Origin: Desulfosporosinus sp.
GTDB lineage: Bacteria; Campylobacterota; Campylobacteria; Campylobacterales; Arcobacteraceae
Direction: 5' to 3'
Assembly (NCBI GenBank): GCA_020719775.1
Contig: DYPS01000001.1
Coordinates: 30,648-94,647 of the forward strand
Length of the DNA: 64,000 nt
Below the pieces are notes generated by a model. It had not been told where the DNA came from and ran no database searches. It saw only the letters and a program-made list of their open reading frames with translations. The position numbers and the translations under genes are program-made. Positions 27,654-36,657 of this stretch are shown piece by piece. Position 1 is the stretch's first letter. Every line of letters starts with the position of its first letter.

Positions 27654-28472
27654 CTATCTTATTTGTTGTCTTCTTGTAATATATAATATTAATCCTAGAA
27701 AGATAAAAAAACTCGAAACTAAAATCCCCATAGTAAGCCATGATGTTCCAGCTAAAAATCCAAGTTGGATATCTGGCTGCCTGTAATTTTCAGCTATGAT
27801 TCTTGTTAATGAGTAAAGAATTATATAGAAAATTCCCAATTCCCCATCAAATTTTTTGTAATTTCTATAGAGATAAATAATGATAAATATTAAAAATCCT
27901 TCCAAAAATGCTTCATAGAGTTGTGATGGATGCCTTAAAATTCCATTAACATAAATTCCCCAGCTCATCTCTGTAGCTCTTCCTATAAGCTCTTGATTAA
28001 GAAAATTTCCAATTCTTCCAAAGATATACCCAAGAGGAACAGCGATGGCTGCGATGTCAGAAATTAACCAAAAAGAAACTTTATGTTTTTTACAAAATAA
28101 AATAGTAGAGATGATAAATCCAGCTAAAGCTCCATGGTAACTCATACCTGAAATTCCAACGAAAGTACCATCCATAAAAGGATTAAATATTTGCCAAGGA
28201 TGTGTTATATAATAATTTGTATGAGGATCATAAAATAAAATATATCCTAATCTTGCACCTAAAATGACACCTATTTCTGCCCAAATAACATAATCATTGA
28301 AAAGTTCTTTACTAATTTTAAGCTTGTCTTTATCAATAAGCCAATTAGCAAATACAACAGCAACAATAAATGCTAAAGCATACATTATTCCGTACCAATG
28401 AACTTTTATTCCAACTAAATCAAAAGCTACAGGATTAAAGTATAGATAAATATTCTGCCATAGATCAATCAT
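27654..28472 (-). CDS. lgt: Phosphatidylglycerol--prolipoprotein diacylglyceryl transferase
   Basis: This 272-residue inner-membrane enzyme attaches diacylglycerol to the lipobox cysteine of prolipoproteins, the first step of lipoprotein maturation. It has seven hydrophobic segments and the invariant GRIGNFLNQELIGR signature (about 150-163), with YHGALAG before it and RHPSQLYEAFLEG after it. The start overlaps the stop of the Fe-S gene upstream by four bases (ATGA), so it is the last gene of the mutS2/hemN-Fe-S-lgt run. Confidence 0.95.
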   Translation of the reverse strand: MIDLWQNIYLYFNPVAFDLVGIKVHWYGIMYALAFIVAVVFANWLIDKDKLKISKELFNDYVIWAEIGVILGARLGYILFYDPHTNYYITHPWQIFNPFMDGTFVGISGMSYHGALAGFIISTILFCKKHKVSFWLISDIAAIAVPLGYIFGRIGNFLNQELIGRATEMSWGIYVNGILRHPSQLYEAFLEGFLIFIIIYLYRNYKKFDGELGIFYIILYSLTRIIAENYRQPDIQLGFLAGTSWLTMGILVSSFFIFLGLILYITRRQQIR

Positions 28473-29797
28473 AATTTTGCTTCTTTAACTTCTAATAGTG
28501 AAGCAGCTATGAGCTCGATTGGATTTTTAAAGATTACATTATCAACTTTTGCATTATGTAAAGAGTTGGTAATCTGCATTCGACAAGCGCTACATTCAGC
28601 GCTAACAATTTGAGCTTTTGTTTCAGCTATCATAGCTGCTTTTGGGATACCTGCTGCTTTCGCAAAATGGTATTTTTCACTTTGCATAGTTACTCCACCA
28701 AATCCACAACAACGATTACTATCACTCATCTCTTTTAAAACATAGTTATTTGAAAGTAATGTTCTAGGCTCCTGAAAAACACCTTGCATTTTTTTTGCAT
28801 GACAAGGATCATGATATGTAACAAGCTCACTAAATCTTTTTCCAGTTTGTTCTAGAAGTTCATTCAGACTTGTATTGTTTTCAAGCCACTTTGTGGCCAT
28901 GTGAACTTTAGGCGCAACTTTTTTAGCTCTTTCTTTCCATTCTGGTTGGTTGTGTAGATAATGCTCCCAATCAATATTTATCATTGCACTACAAGTTGCT
29001 TCCGGAATTATTATTGCATCTACATCATCCAAGAACGTTTCGAAATACTCAATATTTTTTTTAACTAAATAATCAACAGTATCAAAATCTCCAGTAAAAT
29101 AAGCAGGGGCTGAACAACAAAGTTGATCTTTTGGTATAAATGCATCAAGTCCTAGTTTGTCTAAAATCACAAGTAGACTATCGCCAATATTTGTATATGA
29201 ATAATTTCCCATACACCCAATAAAAATAGCAACTCGTTTATTTGGAAGACTGTATGATTCGCTCACAACAGATGAAGCTTTAATATTTTCTTTGTGTTTG
29301 TTTAAAAAACTGATTCTTTTTGCAAAAGGTAGTGCCCTATCTTGAATCATTTGAATTGGAAGATTGATTCTAAAAGTAGCTTTTTCTTTTGCTTCATCAA
29401 TTTTTATTCCACAAGTTTGGAAAACCCAACCTAATTTGGCCATAAAATCCATAATTTTTCTATGTCTGAGTAAAAAGAAGAAAGCTCTTTTATACCATGC
29501 TATACCGTATTTTTTTGCAATGTCACTTCTAACTTGTTCAATAATCATATCTGTTGGCAAACTATTTGGACAAACTTCAACACAGTTTGTACATAAAAAA
29601 CAGCTTTCGAAGATATCTTTTGCAACCAAATCCAGTTCGAGTTCATCTCTTTTGTATGCACCTAGTAAATCAATAAAACCTCTAGGAGAAGTTGCTTCAT
29701 CTTGGTTGATATTAAATATAGTACAAACAGGTTTACACTTTCCACACTTTATACAGTCATCACTAACTTCTTCATAATTAAATTTATTATTTGTCAT
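28469..29797 (-). CDS. Fe-S oxidoreductase subunit (GlcF/HdrD-like, two 4Fe-4S and two CCG domains)
   Basis: This 442-residue protein has two [4Fe-4S] ferredoxin motifs near the N-terminus (CIKCGKCKPVC about 15-25 and CFLCTNCVEVCP about 66-77). Two cysteine-rich CCG domains follow (CCSAPAYFTGDFD and NRCCGFGGV), as in heterodisulfide reductase HdrD, glycolate oxidase GlcF and the LutA group. No flavoprotein partner is adjacent, so the electron donor is unknown. It is coupled to hemN before it and lgt after it by four-base overlaps. The function is electron transfer; the substrate is not assignable. Confidence 0.85.
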   Translation of the reverse strand: MTNNKFNYEEVSDDCIKCGKCKPVCTIFNINQDEATSPRGFIDLLGAYKRDELELDLVAKDIFESCFLCTNCVEVCPNSLPTDMIIEQVRSDIAKKYGIAWYKRAFFFLLRHRKIMDFMAKLGWVFQTCGIKIDEAKEKATFRINLPIQMIQDRALPFAKRISFLNKHKENIKASSVVSESYSLPNKRVAIFIGCMGNYSYTNIGDSLLVILDKLGLDAFIPKDQLCCSAPAYFTGDFDTVDYLVKKNIEYFETFLDDVDAIIIPEATCSAMINIDWEHYLHNQPEWKERAKKVAPKVHMATKWLENNTSLNELLEQTGKRFSELVTYHDPCHAKKMQGVFQEPRTLLSNNYVLKEMSDSNRCCGFGGVTMQSEKYHFAKAAGIPKAAMIAETKAQIVSAECSACRMQITNSLHNAKVDNVIFKNPIELIAASLLEVKEAKL

Positions 29798-31161
29798 ATT
29801 GTCTTGCTAAATCTTCGTTTATCTTCTGGTATTTTATGCAAATACGCATCAAAAGGCATAGAAATATTTCGAATAAGCATCTCTCCAGTTGAACTAACTT
29901 CAATTTTACTATCATTTACTTTTATTAAATCTGCATCTTCAAATTCCTTAAGCATCTCTAATGCATCTGTAAAATATTCTCTAAAATTAATTCCAAATTT
30001 GTCTTCAACTTTTTTTATATCAAGGGCAAAATTACTCATAAGCTCCATAATTACATATTGTCTTAAAATATCATCATCGCTTAGACTATATCCTTTAAAA
30101 ACAGGTAGATGACCATTATCTAGTGCTAGTTCATAAGTTTCTAAATCTTTAAAATTTTGCACATAATAATCGACTCCATCTCCAATGGATGTGAGACCTA
30201 TTCCTATCAAATCCGCACCACCTTTTGTGGTGTATCCTTGAAAATTTCTATGTAATTCTCCTTTTTTTATAGCCATAAAAAGCTCATCATCAGGTTTTGC
30301 AAAGTGATCCATCCCTACCATGTTATAACCATTTAAGGTAAAAAATTTAATAGTATCTTTTAAGATTTCAAGTTTTGTAGCAGGTGGTGCAAATGTTGTT
30401 TCATCAAATTTTCTTTGAGTTTTCATCATCCATGGGACATGAGCATAATTAAAGACAGCTAATCTGTCAGGATTTAATGTAATAATTTGCTCTATAGTTT
30501 TCCTAAAAGTCTCTTTGGTTTGATAAGGAAGCCCATATATAAGATCTATATTGATAGAATTAATTCCAGCATCCCGTGCTATTTTAACTACATTTTTAGT
30601 TGTTTCAAATGGTTGAATTCTATGTATTGTTTCTTGAACTTTAGGATCAATATCTTGTACACCAAAACTAAGTCTATTTGCTCCGCCTTTTTTTAAAACT
30701 TCCATATGTTCAGCTGTAAAATATCTAGGATCAACTTCACAAGAAATTTCTGCATCATTATCGAAATTTGGAAAAATTTGCTTGATAGTTGTTATTACAT
30801 CATCAAGTTGCTCTGGAGATAAAAATGTAGGAGTTCCCCCTCCAAAATGCATTTGTGTAACCATTCTTTTTGTATTTAGATGAGTCGCAAGGATTGCTAG
30901 TTCTTTTTTTAAATATTCTATATATTTTGTTTTTTTATCTTCTTTACTTGTAAAGATTACATTGCACCCACAAAAATAACAGGCACTTCTGCAAAATGGT
31001 ATGTGAATATACAAAGACAATGCTCTATCACTGCTTTGATTTTTGTATCGATTGATTAAATCCACTTCTGTGAAATTGGTATTAAATTCTGGAGCTGTTG
31101 GATAACTTGTGTATCTTGGTCCTGGCTTACTATATTTTTCAAATTTTTTAAAATCTATCAT
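29794..31161 (-). CDS. hemN: Oxygen-independent coproporphyrinogen III oxidase
   Basis: This radical SAM enzyme converts coproporphyrinogen III to protoporphyrinogen IX in haem synthesis without oxygen. The cluster motif is C57-x3-C61-x2-C64 in HIPFCRSACYFCGC. The N-terminal GPRYTSYPTAPEF, the MHFGGGTPTFL glycine motif and GLTSIGDGVDYYVQN are HemN hallmarks, distinguishing it from HemW. An in-frame ATG at 31203 would add 14 basic residues that no family member needs as far as I recall. I chose the ATG at 31161 (455 residues), but neither start has a good ribosome site. Confidence 0.93.
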   Translation of the reverse strand: MIDFKKFEKYSKPGPRYTSYPTAPEFNTNFTEVDLINRYKNQSSDRALSLYIHIPFCRSACYFCGCNVIFTSKEDKKTKYIEYLKKELAILATHLNTKRMVTQMHFGGGTPTFLSPEQLDDVITTIKQIFPNFDNDAEISCEVDPRYFTAEHMEVLKKGGANRLSFGVQDIDPKVQETIHRIQPFETTKNVVKIARDAGINSINIDLIYGLPYQTKETFRKTIEQIITLNPDRLAVFNYAHVPWMMKTQRKFDETTFAPPATKLEILKDTIKFFTLNGYNMVGMDHFAKPDDELFMAIKKGELHRNFQGYTTKGGADLIGIGLTSIGDGVDYYVQNFKDLETYELALDNGHLPVFKGYSLSDDDILRQYVIMELMSNFALDIKKVEDKFGINFREYFTDALEMLKEFEDADLIKVNDSKIEVSSTGEMLIRNISMPFDAYLHKIPEDKRRFSKTI

Positions 31162-31257
31162 TCTGTATCTTTGTAATAATTTTTTAAGTCTAAATTTTAC
31201 CATCTTATTGCTTTATTGAGAATCAAAATAAAAAATTATTTAACATATCGAATATTT

Positions 31258-33456
31258 TTAGAGTTTTACCACCTTAGCCCCAAATCCACCTTGGTTTGGC
31301 ATAGCATCACTATATCCAGTCACCCTTGGGTGAGTATCCAAAAACTTCTTCACAGCATAAGAGAGCTTCCCCGTCCCTATTCCGTGATACACAAGCACCT
31401 CTTGAAAACCATTTATCAAACAATCGCTGATAAATCTATCAAGATTTTCTATCGCTTCATCAGCTCTTTGTCCGTGAAGGTCTATTTTGATATCTCCAGT
31501 TTTTGGTTTTTCTATATCTACTTTGATTTTTTGTTTCACTTTGATTGGATTTCCACTTGCTTTTAGGCTACTCATTGGAACATGAAGCTTCATCCCCTCA
31601 TCTGTTTCTATATAAGCTTTATCACCCCGTAAAGATAATACAACACCTTTTGTATTATTGTATTTTGCCCTATCACCCGCTTTGAACTCTTTTTTCTCTT
31701 CAACCTTTTGCACTTCGATTTGGGCTACTTTTTGATGAGCAACATTAAGATGTCTATGGGATTCTTGGTACATTTTTGCTTTTATCGCAAGTTTTGCTTC
31801 CTCTTTGACATCTTTGTACTCTTTGTGAAGTTTTGATTTCTCCTCATGAATAAGATTATCAAGTGATTCTTTTTGCTCGTTTAGATTTCGTTTGAGTCTT
31901 TCGTTATTTTCTATCTTCTCATCGAGTTCTTTGATTTTTCGCTTGTATTCAAGCTCCAAAGAGCTACTTTTAGCTATCAAACTACTAAGCTTATCCTTAT
32001 CGTCCCCATACACCTCTTTAGCCTGATTTACCACATCAAGAGGTATTCCGTATCTCAGAGCCGTTTCAAAAGCATAACTCATCCCAATCGTACCATTTAA
32101 AAAATCATAAGTTGGTCTTCTATTGGCTTCATCATAGAGTGCTGCGATTAGCTCCACATCGTCATAAGTAGCAAGTAAAGAAGCGAGCCTTTTATGGTGT
32201 GTTGTGATGATGATTTTCATATCTTTTTTCATCAACTTTTCGATGATAACCTTAAACAAACTAGCAGCTTCATCACTATCAGTTCCAAGTTCAATCTCAT
32301 CAACCCCAACAATAGCACTCTCTTTAGCAAACAGATGGCTAAACTCCACCATCCTTCCAGCAAAAGTAGAGATATCATTTTTCACACTTTGCGGGTCATC
32401 CAAAATAGCTAAAATATCTTTGTAATGCCCTACTTTTGTACTTTTATGAGCATTATAAGGAATAAGATATTTAGAAAGGAAAACAGCACTCAAAATTGAT
32501 TTAAGCAACATCGTTTTTCCACCAGCATTAACCCCCGTTATCATTATTACAGATTTACTAAAGTCAATCGTAACAGACTTCCCATTTTTAAGTGCTGGAT
32601 GGGTGAATTCGACAAGTTTTTGAATCTTTTTATTTTGGCTTGGGAGTATAAAGTTTTTATCCCCTATTTTAGCGAATATTACCCTCGCAAGATAGTGGTC
32701 AAATCTATCAAATTCTTTGTCTAAAAAACTCAAAAATAAGATATTTGCATTTAAGGTATTTGAAAATTCTCTACAGAGTTTTAAGAGTATCTCCTCTTTG
32801 AGTTCAAATAGTTCATCTTGTTTATCTCGAAGCTCTTTTACACTTTCAGGAACTACATAAAAAAACCCACTTCCACTTCTATCAATCACTTTAGCTTTTA
32901 AGATATGATTAAACCCACCTCGCACCATAATAGACTGCTGACCGTGTACAAGATGTACTTGGTGGTCAACAAGATAGGGTTGAAGCTTTTGATTGTTCAT
33001 AGCTCTTTGAAGAGCCTCTTTTATCTGAACCTTATTTCTGTAGATATTTTCATTTATCCTATCAAAATCCTCATTTTGCCCAAGTTTGAGATTTCCATCT
33101 TCATCAAATTTAAAAGCCAAATCATCTATCTGTTTTGGGATGATAATTTTATCAATCCACTCTTTGAGTCTATTTTCTAAACTAAATCGTTTGATATATT
33201 TAAAATACTCCACAATCTTGATAAATTCATAAATTTCATAGAGTTTGAGCGTCCCTTGTTTTTTGAGATGATTGATTTGATTTGTTACATCGGAAGTTTT
33301 TTTAGGGGAATTAAAATTATACAAACCTATCTCATCGATAAGTTTAGAGTGTATATTGATATCACCTTGAAGAATAATAGATTTATCTCTTGCAAAATAG
33401 CCTTTGAGGCTATTTATATAATCTTCAAGGTCAAGTTTATTGATAATACTGTTCAT
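31258..33456 (-). CDS. mutS2: Endonuclease MutS2
   Basis: This 732-residue protein has a MutS-type core and clamp followed by the ATPase (Walker A TGVNAGGKTMLLKS at about 315). A long coiled coil (about 490-590, VSSL-like heptads with LEYKRKIKELDEKIENNER) comes next. The protein ends in a Smr nuclease domain with DLHGQRADEAIENLD and the signature VYHGIGTGKL. MutS2 suppresses recombination or splits collided ribosomes depending on species. It lacks the mismatch-recognition domain of MutS1. It precedes hemN on the same strand. Confidence 0.94.
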   Translation of the reverse strand: MNSIINKLDLEDYINSLKGYFARDKSIILQGDINIHSKLIDEIGLYNFNSPKKTSDVTNQINHLKKQGTLKLYEIYEFIKIVEYFKYIKRFSLENRLKEWIDKIIIPKQIDDLAFKFDEDGNLKLGQNEDFDRINENIYRNKVQIKEALQRAMNNQKLQPYLVDHQVHLVHGQQSIMVRGGFNHILKAKVIDRSGSGFFYVVPESVKELRDKQDELFELKEEILLKLCREFSNTLNANILFLSFLDKEFDRFDHYLARVIFAKIGDKNFILPSQNKKIQKLVEFTHPALKNGKSVTIDFSKSVIMITGVNAGGKTMLLKSILSAVFLSKYLIPYNAHKSTKVGHYKDILAILDDPQSVKNDISTFAGRMVEFSHLFAKESAIVGVDEIELGTDSDEAASLFKVIIEKLMKKDMKIIITTHHKRLASLLATYDDVELIAALYDEANRRPTYDFLNGTIGMSYAFETALRYGIPLDVVNQAKEVYGDDKDKLSSLIAKSSSLELEYKRKIKELDEKIENNERLKRNLNEQKESLDNLIHEEKSKLHKEYKDVKEEAKLAIKAKMYQESHRHLNVAHQKVAQIEVQKVEEKKEFKAGDRAKYNNTKGVVLSLRGDKAYIETDEGMKLHVPMSSLKASGNPIKVKQKIKVDIEKPKTGDIKIDLHGQRADEAIENLDRFISDCLINGFQEVLVYHGIGTGKLSYAVKKFLDTHPRVTGYSDAMPNQGGFGAKVVKL

Positions 33457-33491
33457 TTTTATAGGTCTTTAATCGTTAATTTTTATACTGC

Positions 33492-33521
33492 CAAATCTCG
33501 TGCTAAAGCACAGCAGATTTG
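33492..33521. repeat. Nested inverted repeat upstream of mutS2
   Basis: CAAATCT (33492-33498) pairs with AGATTTG (33515-33521), and inside it GTGC (33500-33503) pairs with GCAC (33508-33511) around a TAAA loop. It sits between the ychF terminator and the mutS2 start. It may be part of the mutS2 promoter or leader, or a second element of the terminator. Confidence 0.4.
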
Positions 33522-33533
33522 TCTTCCGAGACT

Positions 33534-33561
33534 AAAAAAGACAAGCAGTTGTCTTTTTTTT
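33534..33561 (-). terminator. Intrinsic terminator after ychF
   Basis: AAAAAAGACAA (33534-33544), the loop GCAG and TTGTCTTTTTT (33549-33559) form an 11-bp stem with a U-run in both directions. It lies 8 bases after the ychF stop, so it ends the leftward ychF transcript before mutS2. Confidence 0.8.
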
Positions 33562-33568
33562 AACGTCT

Positions 33569-34669
33569 CTACACATTAAAACGGAAATGCATAATATCTC
33601 CATCTTGCACCACATACTCTTTCCCTTCAAGTCTTAGTTTTCCAGCCTCTTTACATTTTGCTTCACCACCAAGAGTTACGAAATCTTCATAACTTATCAC
33701 CTCAGCTTTAATAAATCCTTTTTCAAAGTCATTGTGAATCACCGCTGCTGCTTGTGGAGCTTTTGTATTTTTTCGTATCGTCCAAGCTCTCACTTCCACT
33801 TTTCCAGCTGTAAAGTAGCTTTGAAGTCCAAGCTTATCAAATGCAATATGGATAATTTTTTCTAGCCCTGATTCATCAGCACCAAGTTCGCTAAGCATCT
33901 CTTTTGCTTCCTCTTCATCCATCCCGATAAGTTCCTCTTCGATTTTCGCACAAAGGATAACAACATCAGCTCCAACTTGCGAGGCATGCTCTTTCACAAT
34001 ATCAACATATTGATTTCCATCACTTAAGCTATCTTCATCAACATTTGCACCATAAATAATCTGTTTATTTGATAAAAATCTCATCTCCTTGTCAAGTGCA
34101 ATAAAATCTTCATTGTCTCTGTTATCAAATGTACTTACAGGGAGTAAATCATCCAGATGTTTTGCTAAGCTTTCTGCAATTTCAAGCTGAGTTGCTGCTT
34201 TTTTATCAGTTTTAGCTTGTTTTTTGAGCCTATCTATTTTTTTTTCAAGTTGAGCGATATCTGCATAAATAAGCTCTGTTTCAATAATTTCAATATCCCT
34301 AAGAGGATTGACATCACCCTCTACATGGATGATATTTCCATCTTCAAAACATCTCACCATGTGAAGTATCACTTCTACCTCTCTTATATTTGAAAGAAAT
34401 TGATTCCCAAGACCTTCACCTTTACTAGCTCCTCTTACGAGTCCAGCAATATCAACAAAATCAATTGTTGAATATTGAATTTTATCTGGATTTACTATTT
34501 TTGCTAATTCGATTAATCTTTTATCCGGAACTGGAACGATGGCTTTATTTGGCTCTATCGTACAAAATGGATAATTTTCTGCTTGTGCATTTTGTGCTTT
34601 TGTTAAAGCATTAAAAGTTGTACTTTTTCCAACATTCGGAAGACCTACTATTCCTACACCTAATCCCAT
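33569..34669 (-). CDS. ychF: Obg-like ATPase YchF
   Basis: This 366-residue protein has an Obg-type nucleotide domain: Walker A GLPNVGKSTTFNAL, DIAGLVRGASKGEGLGN as the switch region, and NVDE in place of the NKXD motif, which explains ATP rather than GTP preference. A coiled coil and a C-terminal TGS domain follow (about 283-366, ending VQDGDIMHFRFNV). YchF is a ribosome-associated, redox-regulated ATPase linked to peptidyl-tRNA or oxidative stress handling. An AAGGA site precedes the ATG. Confidence 0.96.
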   Translation of the reverse strand: MGLGVGIVGLPNVGKSTTFNALTKAQNAQAENYPFCTIEPNKAIVPVPDKRLIELAKIVNPDKIQYSTIDFVDIAGLVRGASKGEGLGNQFLSNIREVEVILHMVRCFEDGNIIHVEGDVNPLRDIEIIETELIYADIAQLEKKIDRLKKQAKTDKKAATQLEIAESLAKHLDDLLPVSTFDNRDNEDFIALDKEMRFLSNKQIIYGANVDEDSLSDGNQYVDIVKEHASQVGADVVILCAKIEEELIGMDEEEAKEMLSELGADESGLEKIIHIAFDKLGLQSYFTAGKVEVRAWTIRKNTKAPQAAAVIHNDFEKGFIKAEVISYEDFVTLGGEAKCKEAGKLRLEGKEYVVQDGDIMHFRFNV

Positions 34670-35007
34670 AATTATCCTTTTATTTATTATTTATTGTTTA
34701 AAAACATGATTCTATCGTATATATTGTTAAGAGGCAGTAAAAGAATTATTTCTTATCAACTTTATCATTTTGATATTTGATTTAATAAAAAATTTAGTGA
34801 ATTTAAAAACATATATTTTTAACCGTATTTATTTTTACGTATAAAATTCAAAGTAAAATACTGTCTTATAGTAATTTAATAACAAAAAAAGTACAATTTT
34901 AAAATGGAAATTTGTTGTAGTTTATAAATAGTGGATATTGTTTGTAGAGTAAGTTTGGAATTTTTTGAATTTGAAAATAGTAAGAAAATTTTACAAGGAG
35001 ATAGCAG
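34670..35007. other. 338-base AT-rich spacer between divergent ychF and ldh
   Basis: Nothing beyond ordinary spacer is identified, apart from an AAGGAGATAG ribosome site directly before the ldh ATG. There are many A/T runs, a weak CGTA/TACG dyad near 34828-34843, and no ORF or tRNA. Promoters for both genes must lie here, but no hexamer pair stands out. Confidence 0.5.
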
Positions 35008-35940
35008 ATGAAAATTAGTATTATTGGTGCTGGTAGCGTTGGAATTGGAGTAATTGATGCATTGGTTCTTCTTGATATCGGGAAAGAGATAGTTCTTTAT
35101 AATAAAACCATCAATAAAGCCATTGGTGAAGTTTTTGATTTAGAAGATGCACTTCCTCTATTAAATGGTAACATGGAATTAAAAGCCACTGACCAATTAG
35201 AAGATTTAAAAGGTTCAGATATTATTGTTATCACCATTGGTGCAAAACAACATATTGGTGAAAGCCGATTAGATTTGTTAAAAATAAATGCAATTATCAT
35301 AAGAGAGCTAATGGAAAAGTTAGATGTAATTGATTTGGAGTCTAAAATTATCATTGTTTCTAATCCTGTTGATGTTTTAACAAGAATTGCGTTGGAAACA
35401 ACAAAAAGAGATAAGGCAAAAGTTTTTGGAAGTGGAACCGTTTTAGACACCATGCGACTCAAAGAAGAATTGGGTTTAAGAATAAACATTAATAGGAAAA
35501 ATATTCATGCATTTGTGGTTGGTGAGCATGGTGATAGCGAATTTATCTTATGGTCAGTTGCCAATATCGGACCTATTAGAATTAAACAGATGGGAATAGA
35601 AAATTTTGAACAGATGAAAATAGATGTTTTGGAGAAAGTTAAAAACCGAGCTTATAGCATCATTGAAAAAAAAGGTTTTACAAAGCAAGCTATTGGTGTT
35701 GCTGTTGCAAAAATTATCAAAGCTATTTTGTCTGATGAAAAAAAAATCTTTACTCTATCTACTACTTTAACTCATAGTTGCAATAATCTCTATTCAGAAG
35801 TAGCCATTAGTCAGCCGTGTATCTTGGGTAAAAATGGAATAGAGAAGACACTATTGTTGGACTGCGATTTAGAGGAAATAAGATTGCTTGGCACATCAGT
35901 TAAAAAATTAGATGATGCTTATCTTGCATTAAAAAAATAA
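35008..35940 (+). CDS. ldh: L-lactate dehydrogenase
   Basis: This 310-residue NAD-dependent enzyme belongs to the LDH/MDH family. The Rossmann loop is IIGAGSVGIGVIDAL. The substrate-specificity loop reads GAKQHIGESRLDL: Q81 stands at the position called 102, where lactate dehydrogenases have Gln and malate dehydrogenases have Arg. The catalytic arginine is R87 (position 109) and the catalytic histidine lies in VVGEHGDSEF. This makes pyruvate/lactate the likely substrates. It probably pairs with the LOG gene 36 bases downstream. Confidence 0.85.
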   Translation: MKISIIGAGSVGIGVIDALVLLDIGKEIVLYNKTINKAIGEVFDLEDALPLLNGNMELKATDQLEDLKGSDIIVITIGAKQHIGESRLDLLKINAIIIRELMEKLDVIDLESKIIIVSNPVDVLTRIALETTKRDKAKVFGSGTVLDTMRLKEELGLRININRKNIHAFVVGEHGDSEFILWSVANIGPIRIKQMGIENFEQMKIDVLEKVKNRAYSIIEKKGFTKQAIGVAVAKIIKAILSDEKKIFTLSTTLTHSCNNLYSEVAISQPCILGKNGIEKTLLLDCDLEEIRLLGTSVKKLDDAYLALKK

Positions 35941-35976
35941 GGCTTATTTATTAAATTACATAAAAGGGATACAGCA

Positions 35977-36633
35977 ATGTGTGTTTTAGAGGAAGAGTTT
36001 TTGGATAATCGGAACAAAGATAAAGATATCTGGAGATTATTTCGGATTTTAGCAGAGTTTACAGAAGTATTTGATTCTCTTAGTACACTTCCCCCAGCTA
36101 TTTCTATTTTCGGAAGCGCTAGACTTAAGAGCGATAATAAATATTATGAGATAGCTTACGAGATATCAAAACAACTCTCCAGTAATGGTTATGCGATTAT
36201 TACTGGTGGAGGTAGCGGAATCATGGAAGCTGCTAATAAAGGAGCCGGAAATCTGTCTGTTGGGTTTAATATCCAACTGCCACATGAGCAAAAAATAAAT
36301 CCATTTGTAAAAATCTCACTTCATTTTAAATATTTTTTTATACGAAAAGTGAGTTTTGTGAAATATTCTATTGGATTTATTGTGATGCCTGGAGGATTTG
36401 GTACATTAGATGAGCTTTCAGAAGCTTTATGTTTGGTACAAACAAAAACTATTGGTAATTTTCCAATAGTGCTTTTTGGAACAGATTTTTTTAAACCATT
36501 AGAAGATTTTTTTAAAAAAATGTTAGAGCATCAGTATATCAACAAAGAAGATATGAATAATTATCTTATTACAGATTCGATTCCTGAAGCTTTAGAATAT
36601 ATTAATAAGTGTAGACTTGATACAAAAGCATAG
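35977..36633 (+). CDS. LOG family protein (TIGR00730-type nucleotide 5-prime-monophosphate phosphoribohydrolase)
   Basis: This 218-residue Rossmann-like protein has the two LOG signatures: GGGSGIMEAANKGA (about 72-85) and PGGFGTLDELSEAL (about 132-145). Homologues release the base from nucleoside monophosphates; some make cytokinins in plant-associated organisms. Older annotations as lysine decarboxylase are misleading. In this context a housekeeping nucleotide-salvage or clean-up role is more likely. AAAGGG precedes the ATG. Confidence 0.85.
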   Translation: MCVLEEEFLDNRNKDKDIWRLFRILAEFTEVFDSLSTLPPAISIFGSARLKSDNKYYEIAYEISKQLSSNGYAIITGGGSGIMEAANKGAGNLSVGFNIQLPHEQKINPFVKISLHFKYFFIRKVSFVKYSIGFIVMPGGFGTLDELSEALCLVQTKTIGNFPIVLFGTDFFKPLEDFFKKMLEHQYINKEDMNNYLITDSIPEALEYINKCRLDTKA

Positions 36634-36648
36634 AGGTATGTATCTCTA
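36631..36648. terminator. Weak hairpin between converging LOG and lpxH genes
   Basis: TAGAG and CTCTA pair across 36631-36648 with a G-U and two further inner pairs, followed by GAATTTT. The left arm contains the LOG stop codon. Confidence 0.35.
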
Positions 36649-36657
36649 GAATTTTGG

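Noticed and set aside
29364..29777. Open frame of 137 codons on the plus strand inside the Fe-S gene
   Set aside because: It is antisense to a clear Fe-S protein, has no ribosome site and no protein-like composition.
31162..31203. Earlier start for hemN adding 14 residues
   Set aside because: The extension is basic and unlike HemN N-termini, and its ribosome site is no better.
32194..32425. Two overlapping plus-strand frames within mutS2
   Set aside because: Antisense shadows of the MutS2 ATPase domain.
35008..35940. Malate dehydrogenase as the product of the LDH/MDH gene
   Set aside because: The specificity position has Gln (GAKQHIGESR), as in lactate dehydrogenases; malate enzymes have Arg there.
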